Shown here in pieces: positions 35,882 through 40,872 of a DNA stretch of 40,872 nt. The stretch's first letter is position 1. Each line of letters begins with the position of its first letter. The DNA is from Chloroflexota bacterium (GTDB lineage Bacteria; Chloroflexota; Limnocylindria; Limnocylindrales; CSP1-4), in the NCBI GenBank assembly GCA_003152995.1, contig PMBR01000109.1:427-41298 (forward strand), given 5' to 3'. The notes under the pieces were generated by a model that did no database searches, was not told the DNA's origin, and saw only the letters and a program-made list of their open reading frames with translations. The translations under genes and the position numbers were made by a program.

Positions 35882-36964
35882 ATGACTGACACGCCAGGTT
35901 GGGTTGACCCGCTTCAGAGCAGGATCGAGGAGGCGTTGTCGCGTGGTGCTTGGGCCGCCTCGTGCGCTGGCTACGAGCGCGATGGTCGGCTCGAATTCGT
36001 CACGAAGACCAACGGCGACGTCCTCGCCACGATCAGGTTCCAGGCACCCGGCGAGACGGCCGTACGAAAGTGGCGCTGTTCGCTTGGGGTAGCTCTCATT
36101 CTGGCCGCCGGCGGGGCTCGCATCGAACGGATCTGCGGCCCCGACGAAGCCATCGGCTGGGAGGCAACGGCCGTCATCAACATGTCCTGGAGGATGCCGC
36201 CCGTCCCGGTCAGGCTTCGACCGATCGATCGGGATCGGGGCTGGGCCGCTATATGCACAGACTTCCGGGGCGTGGCGGCTTTGCCCTTGTCGCGGATCCA
36301 GATGTCTCTGCTCGGCGGCCGGCGGCTTGGAGAGGCCTTGTCGGAGGCGGTTGCGAGGACGAAGATCCCCGGATTGCGTGCGCGGATTGACGCCGAGCGC
36401 CGGGGACTCGGCGACGACTTCCCTGTCACCGTCGCCGCCGCTGCGGCCGACGTCTTCGACGGCCCGGCAGCGATGGCTGGCGCCGATGATGGGCTCGCCA
36501 CGCTTGAGTGGCAGGTGATGAGCCGTGGCCTCGCTGAGAGCGAGTGGACGATCGTGGCGAGTACGCCAGACGCAGACTCGCTGGCTCGAACCCCGCGGCG
36601 CCGCGCCCGACTGAATGCTGCGGTCGAGAAGCAGGCGCAAGAAGACGCCTTCGGTACGGGAGTCCACTCACCCCGCTCGACCTGGAACATCGTCTCACTC
36701 GACGCGCCGGTCGGGACTTCCGACGAGTCCGCCTCGTTGAGCGATCTTCTCCCCGGAGAGCTTGACGTGAGTTCTGGCCTCGAGATCGACGACCTCCTTG
36801 CGGCGGCCAGTCTGACCGACCGGGAGAAAGAGGTCCTTGAACTTCAAATCGACGGGCTGAAGCAGGTCGAGATCGCCGATCGCCTCGGCATCGCCCCGGG
36901 CACCGTCGCTGCCTTGTCCGGCCGGGCAAAGCAGAAACTCAAGCGAGCGCGCTCCGACACGTAA
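35882..36964 (+). CDS. regulator with C-terminal sigma-70 region-4-like HTH
   Basis: The protein has about 360 residues. ATG 35882 begins the stretch I trust; an in-frame ATG at 35831 is an alternative. The first ~290 residues match no family I recognise (some beta-rich segments such as GDVLATIRFQAPG). The C-terminal 60 residues are a sigma-region-4/LuxR-like helix-turn-helix (SLTDREKEVLELQIDGLK, then EIADRLGIAPGTVAAL). It is 87 bp downstream of the tyrosine recombinase and 31 bp upstream of the small gene that opens the replication operon, on the same strand. A role in controlling that operon is an inference. Confidence 0.7.
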   Translation: MTDTPGWVDPLQSRIEEALSRGAWAASCAGYERDGRLEFVTKTNGDVLATIRFQAPGETAVRKWRCSLGVALILAAGGARIERICGPDEAIGWEATAVINMSWRMPPVPVRLRPIDRDRGWAAICTDFRGVAALPLSRIQMSLLGGRRLGEALSEAVARTKIPGLRARIDAERRGLGDDFPVTVAAAAADVFDGPAAMAGADDGLATLEWQVMSRGLAESEWTIVASTPDADSLARTPRRRARLNAAVEKQAQEDAFGTGVHSPRSTWNIVSLDAPVGTSDESASLSDLLPGELDVSSGLEIDDLLAAASLTDREKEVLELQIDGLKQVEIADRLGIAPGTVAALSGRAKQKLKRARSDT

Positions 36965-36995
36965 AGAATCCCCTCGACAGCTGCCCTTACTCGGT

Positions 36996-37229
36996 ATGGA
37001 CAGCTCAAGAGTCAGAACCTTCATCGCCATCTATCGCGGCCGCACGGCGTCAGACGCGCGTCTGGTCGCCATCACCTCCGACCCGGCCATCGTCGCAACC
37101 GTTGTCGGGCAGATGCTCGCCGACCAGAAAGACGGAACCGGCGACGATCCCGTAGTCGGTGCGATCGACCGGGCTCGTCGCCACGGGCTACGCGTCATTC
37201 GGCGCGAGCTTCGAGATCAGCGGCCATGA
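36996..37229 (+). CDS. small hypothetical protein, first gene of replication operon
   Basis: This is a 77-residue protein with an ATG at 36996. It is beta/alpha in character (RVRTFIAIYRGRTASDARL) with a basic C-terminus. It overlaps the Prim-Pol start by four bases (ATGA at 37226-37229), which marks it as translationally coupled. The family is not recognised; an accessory role in replication is suggested by position only. Confidence 0.65.
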   Translation: MDSSRVRTFIAIYRGRTASDARLVAITSDPAIVATVVGQMLADQKDGTGDDPVVGAIDRARRHGLRVIRRELRDQRP

Positions 37230-39196
37230 CGACGCTGCTGGACGCAGCCCTGGAGATGGCCGCAGCGGGCTGGGCCGTCATCCCGCTGCACTCACCAGTC
37301 GATGGCGCCTGCGATTGCCGCAAGCCTGACTGCCCGTCGCCAGGCAAGCATCCGCGGACCAAGAACGGCCTGAGGGATGCGACCACCGACGCCGATCAGA
37401 TCCGCCGCTGGTGGGCCATGTGGCCTGACTCGAACATCGGCGCAGTGGTTCCCGACGGCTATGTCGTCGTAGATGTGGACGTGGCCGACCTCGCGACAGT
37501 GTTCGCGGCCGGCGAGATCCCGGCAACCGCAACCGCGAGGACTGGGCGAGGCTGGCATTTCGTCTATCGCACGCCCGTGCCGGTCAGACCAAAGGTCGCT
37601 GTGCGAGAGCACGTCGATCTGCGAGGGCCTGGCTCGTACATCGTCGTGGCCCCATCGCGGCATGCGAACGGCAGGCAGTACGAGTGGGTGACAGCACTCG
37701 CCGAAGGCGTCGCCCCGGCTCCCGAATGGGTGCTGCGGGCCGCCGGACCCCGACCTCAGGAGCCAGGAGGCGCTGAGGGCGCGCCGATCCCCCAGGGCAG
37801 TCGGAACGACACACTGGCACGGTTGGCCGGTGCGATGCGGCGCCAGGGGATGACGGTCGATGAGATCTCCGTCGCGCTGCAGGCCGTGGACGTTGCGCGC
37901 TGCCGCCCGCGGCTCGAGCCCGAGGAACCCGGCTCGGTCCGACGGATCGCCGCCAGCATCGGGCGCTACGCACCCGCCGAAGCCGCCAAGGCCGCGCCTT
38001 GGCCGGAGCCCGAAGATCGCGGCACCGCTACGCTGTCCGAACTGGGGGACGTGCAATACGTCGAGGACCTCGTTCGACCCGGCCGCATCATCGTGTGGGC
38101 TGCCGAAGAGGGTTCGGGCAAGAGCTACGCCGTCGACGACGAACTTGCGATCCGGGTCGCGGTGGCAGGCGGGTCTTTCGCGGGCACTTGGCCGATCCTC
38201 CAAACCGGGCCGGTCCTGGTGCTCTCCGAGATGCATTCAGATGACGACTATCAGCGCGAGACGACCGTGCTCGCCTCGCTCGGCCTTGAGCGCTCGGCTC
38301 TGGCGGATCGCTACTTCCGATTGCCGTTGATGACCGCGGCCGGCGGCAAGCCGGCCCTCACGGTACCGGAATGGCAGGAGTGGATCACAACGTGGCTGCG
38401 CGACCATGAAGCGCTCCTGTTGGTGGTCGACACTGCGACGGGCGCGACTCAGGTCGACCCGTGGGGCGCGGCGATCCAATCCGTCTACCAGAACCTCCGA
38501 GGCATGCTGGCCGCCTATCCGGCCCTGGCCGTGGTCCTGGTCGTTCACTGCAAGAAGCCGAGCGGCCGGGGTGATCGGCGCCTGTCCGACGTTCTCGGCG
38601 AGTGGGGTCGCTGGTGCGATGTGGTCGTGCTCCAGGAGAACGACGGAGCGAGTCTGACGCGGACGAAGATCTCGGTCCGCAAGCGCGTCTCCCACGAGCG
38701 GCGGATTGTCGCCACCAAGGCCGGCGGCCTCCTGGTCGATCCGCATGACCTCGTCTCCGAAGGGCCGAAGGTTGGGCTCGACACGGTCGTCAATGTCATC
38801 GCTGGCGCCTTGGGCATGACCATCAAGGACCTGGCGAAAGCTCTCAAGGTGGCCCCGTCGACAGCAGCGACCTACGCGCAGGAGGCCGAGCGCAGCGGGC
38901 GGATCGAGCGACGGCGGAGTGGCCCGAAGGGGCAATTCAGGCTGTATCCGGTTACCAGCGACCCAGGCGAAAGCGCTCCTTCCAATCCTCCGAGTGCTTC
39001 CGCCGAGGGGTTCGGAAGCTTCTGGGACACCACCCCCCGAAGCGATCCGGCTTCCTTCCGACCTTCCGACGACCCTATAGGGTCGGAAGGAAGCCGGTCG
39101 GAAGGAAGCGGCTCCGTGGGCCCAGCGGACGGCATCTTCGGCGACCAGGGCGGAGCGGAGACCGACCTTGGGCAGCGGGACAGGGGGCCAGCGTGA
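37226..39196 (+). CDS. Prim-Pol/AAA replication protein
   Basis: The protein has 656 residues. The N-terminal bifunctional primase-polymerase domain (about 1-170) has GKHPRTKNGLRDAT, the catalytic-type acidic VVVDVDV near 80-86 and a GRGWHFVYR segment. The AAA/RepA-like helicase domain (about 270-470) has Walker A AEEGSGKS near 291-298 and Walker B LLVVDTA near 398-404. The C-terminal winged helix is at about 525-590 (IKDLAKALKVAPSTAATY), then a Gly/Ser-rich tail. Prim-Pol-helicase fusions initiate and drive replication of plasmids, AICEs and phage satellites. It overlaps both neighbours by four bases. DNA for its tail carries the repeat cluster at 39047-39109, so the replication origin may lie inside the gene. 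Confidence 0.92.
   Translation: MTTLLDAALEMAAAGWAVIPLHSPVDGACDCRKPDCPSPGKHPRTKNGLRDATTDADQIRRWWAMWPDSNIGAVVPDGYVVVDVDVADLATVFAAGEIPATATARTGRGWHFVYRTPVPVRPKVAVREHVDLRGPGSYIVVAPSRHANGRQYEWVTALAEGVAPAPEWVLRAAGPRPQEPGGAEGAPIPQGSRNDTLARLAGAMRRQGMTVDEISVALQAVDVARCRPRLEPEEPGSVRRIAASIGRYAPAEAAKAAPWPEPEDRGTATLSELGDVQYVEDLVRPGRIIVWAAEEGSGKSYAVDDELAIRVAVAGGSFAGTWPILQTGPVLVLSEMHSDDDYQRETTVLASLGLERSALADRYFRLPLMTAAGGKPALTVPEWQEWITTWLRDHEALLLVVDTATGATQVDPWGAAIQSVYQNLRGMLAAYPALAVVLVVHCKKPSGRGDRRLSDVLGEWGRWCDVVVLQENDGASLTRTKISVRKRVSHERRIVATKAGGLLVDPHDLVSEGPKVGLDTVVNVIAGALGMTIKDLAKALKVAPSTAATYAQEAERSGRIERRRSGPKGQFRLYPVTSDPGESAPSNPPSASAEGFGSFWDTTPRSDPASFRPSDDPIGSEGSRSEGSGSVGPADGIFGDQGGAETDLGQRDRGPA
39047..39109. 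repeat. iteron-like repeat cluster, candidate origin
   Basis: GGTCGGAAGGAAGC occurs twice in direct orientation (39081-39094 and 39096-39109, 15-bp period). It also occurs once inverted as GCTTCCTTCCGACC (39050-39063), part of a perfect 17-bp inverted repeat (39047-39063 with 39081-39097). The 17-bp spacer holds CCCTATAGGG, itself part of a near-palindrome. Iterons of this kind are bound by Rep proteins at origins. The encoded peptide is low-complexity (GSEGSRSEGSGSV), consistent with DNA-level constraint. Confidence 0.55.
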
Positions 39197-39441
39197 GCAC
39201 GCCGTGGCGGTCCTCGGGTTCCAAGGCTGCCCCAGCCGGTGCCGCAGCTGAGCCCGTGTGGACCGCCTCGTCAGGCCAGGCCTTGCGGACCAATCCGGAC
39301 CGCCTGATCCGGGTTCTCGCCGAGGGCCTGCGGACCATCGAGGAGCGTCGCGCACGCGAGCAGACGGAGTTCCGAAACAGAGCAATCATCGTGCCCCCAA
39401 AGACGGAGGAACCAAGCGATGAGCCTACCCCGGAACCCTGA
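39193..39441 (+). CDS. small hypothetical protein between rep and recombinase
   Basis: This is an 82-residue protein with a GTG start overlapping the Prim-Pol stop (GTGA). It ends 22 bp inside the recombinase gene (TGA at 39439-39441). The middle helix (RLIRVLAEGLRTIEERRARE) is amphipathic and the C-terminus is Pro/Glu-rich. A recombination directionality factor or DNA-binding accessory protein is conceivable from its place beside the recombinase, but it has no recognised helix-turn-helix. Confidence 0.6.
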   Translation: MSTPWRSSGSKAAPAGAAAEPVWTASSGQALRTNPDRLIRVLAEGLRTIEERRAREQTEFRNRAIIVPPKTEEPSDEPTPEP

Positions 39442-40872
39442 CGACCTGCGCGGCCTGCGAGCGGCTATCTGGATCAGAGAGAGCACGCGGGGCCAGTTCG
39501 ATCGCTACGGCCCAGAGACCCAGCGCCGTCTGATCGCGGCCGCCATTGCCCGCTTGGGCCTGGTCAACACCGGCATCGAGTTCAGCGTGGCCCGCTCCGG
39601 CTCGACCGTCTACCTCCATCGGACCATGCGCGAGGCGATCGCGGCGGCTCAGGCCGGCGCCTACGACGTGCTCGTCGTCGCCTACGTCGACAGGTGGCAG
39701 CGCAATCTCCGTCAGACGCTCAATGTCCTCGAAGATGAGCTCCATCCGGCGGGCGTGGGGGTCTGGTTCTGCGACGAGGAACTCCTCTCGAGTTGCGAGC
39801 GCAGCTGGGACCAGCTGGTCGATCTGGCCAAGGCGGCCGAGTCGTGGCTGCGGCGTCATCGCCGCCGGGTCAAGGAAGGCCTCGCGGCCAAGCTGGCCTC
39901 GAAGCGCGACCCCGGTGGCCGTCCGCCCTTCGGTTTCCGGCGCAACGAGGGCAAGCTCATCGTCGTCGATCCAGAGCGGATCGAGGTCGCCAAGCGTGCG
40001 TTCAGCCTGGCCCTGGAGCGCCTCACGGACCGTGCCATCGCGGCGCGCCTCGGTGTCCCGCTCTTCACCGTTCGCGGCATCCTGACTTCGCCGCTGTACG
40101 TCGGCCGACTGCGCGACGGTGGCCCCGCCAACTGGCCCCCGGTCATCGACGTCACGACCTGGAACGCCGTGGCCCAGCTCCGTGCGGCGCGATGTCGGCG
40201 AACCCCGGGCCGACCCGAGACCCGGCGGACCTACTTGCTGCCGATGCTCGAATGCGCGGCGTGTGGACGACGTCTCGTCGGTGACAAGGATCGCTACCGC
40301 CACATCAATGCGTGCGAACCGTTCAGGGCGGTGGTTCCTCAGCCTGAGCGACCCACCCGCGGCCAGCACCTGCGCATCCCGGGTCAGAGCTACCCCCGGA
40401 TCGACTTCGAGTCGCTCGTGCCGCTTATCCTCGAACGGGTCAGCCTCGGCGCAGCCGATATCGCGTCAACGGTCTCGCTCTACCACTCGATGCGTGGACC
40501 GGGTCCCGACCGGCTGGCCATCGCCCGGATCGCTCACGAACGCGACCGTGCGGCAGCGACCTTCGTCCGCGACCGCGATATGGTCGCGCTGGGGGAGGGG
40601 ATGGCCAGACTCGACGAGGAGGAGCGAGCCGCCAAGGTGAGCGTTCCGGCGGAGCCGCTCCCGCCTGCCGAGATCCGGCGCTACCTGGAGCATCTGCCTG
40701 AGTGGTGGGCAGCCGTGGGGCCCGAGGATCGCAAGGCCCTCGCCGAGACACTCTTCGCCAAGATCAGGGTGCTGGGCCTGCGGAAGGCTATAATAGAACC
40801 GACGTTCGAAGCGGCCGCTCGGGGCCTGCCTGAAGCGTTTGGAATAGATGAGGTCGAAATGGTCGGGGCGAG
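39419..40872 (+). CDS. large serine recombinase (integrase), open at window end
   Basis: ATG 39419 has a strong GGAGGA (39405-39410) eight bases upstream. At least 484 residues are encoded. The resolvase domain carries Arg20 and nucleophile Ser22 (WIRESTRGQ), and DRWQRN at 91-96 corresponds to the DRLSRN motif. A recombinase/DNA-binding domain covers about 165-265 (PPFGFRRNEGKLIVVD). A zinc-ribbon segment follows (LECAACGRRLVG), then a helical C-terminus. The frame has no stop before the window ends and reads through the 15-bp att core at 40858-40872. If the core is joined to the left copy, the protein gains 28 residues (beginning RGLKTSISFSW) and ends at TGA 4544-4546, for 512 residues in all. 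In the integrated state the end is instead set by antisense tRNA sequence beyond the window. Confidence 0.93.
   Translation, partial: MSLPRNPDDLRGLRAAIWIRESTRGQFDRYGPETQRRLIAAAIARLGLVNTGIEFSVARSGSTVYLHRTMREAIAAAQAGAYDVLVVAYVDRWQRNLRQTLNVLEDELHPAGVGVWFCDEELLSSCERSWDQLVDLAKAAESWLRRHRRRVKEGLAAKLASKRDPGGRPPFGFRRNEGKLIVVDPERIEVAKRAFSLALERLTDRAIAARLGVPLFTVRGILTSPLYVGRLRDGGPANWPPVIDVTTWNAVAQLRAARCRRTPGRPETRRTYLLPMLECAACGRRLVGDKDRYRHINACEPFRAVVPQPERPTRGQHLRIPGQSYPRIDFESLVPLILERVSLGAADIASTVSLYHSMRGPGPDRLAIARIAHERDRAAATFVRDRDMVALGEGMARLDEEERAAKVSVPAEPLPPAEIRRYLEHLPEWWAAVGPEDRKALAETLFAKIRVLGLRKAIIEPTFEAAARGLPEAFGIDEVEMVGA
40858..40872. repeat. attachment core, right boundary (attR)
   Basis: AATGGTCGGGGCGAG is identical to 4447-4461 and 3377-3391. 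On the minus strand it is a tRNA 3' end (acceptor CGCCCCG, discriminator A, CCA). The tRNA body should follow to the right, outside the window. The core lies within the recombinase coding frame. Confidence 0.75.

Larger units (their letters stand above)
4447..40872. mobile_element. 36.4-kb integrated element, satellite-like
   Basis: The element is bounded by identical 15-bp cores at 4447-4461 and 40858-40872 that correspond to the 3' end of a tRNA. The right end encodes a large serine recombinase and a Prim-Pol/AAA replication protein; the left end encodes a methyltransferase and both terminase subunits. All are on the plus strand and become contiguous when the cores are joined. Accessory genes (STAND/TPR proteins, RHS protein, sigma factors, tyrosine recombinase) fill the middle. 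No portal, capsid, tail, FtsK/TraB or type IV secretion gene is visible. A phage satellite, or a helper-dependent mobile element, fits best. The right boundary coincides with the window end, so the right flank was not seen. Confidence 0.75.

Noticed and set aside
4447-40872. Ordinary prophage or conjugative element
   Set aside because: No portal, capsid, tail, lysis, relaxase, FtsK/TraB or secretion gene was seen despite an intact terminase and Rep.

Overview
The window is high-GC bacterial DNA. The proline/threonine-rich lipoprotein tail, the Kelch and RHS secreted proteins, the large MalT-like regulator and the GTG/TTG starts suggest a soil or freshwater Chloroflexota (Limnocylindria-like) or a related high-GC monoderm. 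This placement is an inference; no marker gene is present.

Layout. Positions 1-4446 are probably chromosomal flank: a MalT/LuxR-type regulator (minus strand), a small divergent gene, and a roughly 1.07 kb segment bounded by two copies of a tRNA-3'-end repeat. Positions 4447-40872 look like one integrated element of about 36.4 kb. The 15-bp core AATGGTCGGGGCGAG occurs at 4447-4461 and again as the last 15 bases of the window (40858-40872). It reads on the minus strand as a tRNA acceptor stem ending in CCA. A further copy at 3377-3391 still carries the T-loop of a tRNA.

The element has its mobile backbone at its two ends, all on the plus strand. The right end holds a small gene, a Prim-Pol/AAA replication protein containing an iteron-like repeat cluster, another small gene and a large serine recombinase. 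The left end holds a ParB-like/DNA methyltransferase fusion, a terminase small subunit and a full terminase large subunit. The recombinase reading frame is still open where it enters the right core. If the two cores are joined, as in an excised circle, the frame continues for 28 codons past the core. It stops at 4544-4546, overlapping the methyltransferase start. So in the circle, replication, recombination, methylation and packaging genes form one overlapping operon that integration cuts in two. No portal, capsid or tail gene is visible, so the element resembles a satellite that may be packaged by a helper phage.

The interior (about 8-36 kb) is cargo, mostly on the minus strand. It includes a 1505-residue nucleoside-phosphorylase-like/STAND NTPase/TPR protein (NLR-like architecture, candidate immune receptor) and a 3304-residue secreted RHS protein with a papain/C39-like C-terminal domain. 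It also has a Kelch lipoprotein, an ECF sigma factor with a membrane anti-sigma-like partner, a membrane-anchored second STAND/TPR protein, a DUF2321 protein, several small membrane proteins (one ending in Kelch repeats), a coiled-coil membrane protein, a tyrosine recombinase and a sigma-region-4-like regulator. Two large signal-transducing ATPases together with an RHS protein make the cargo look like a defence/conflict island.
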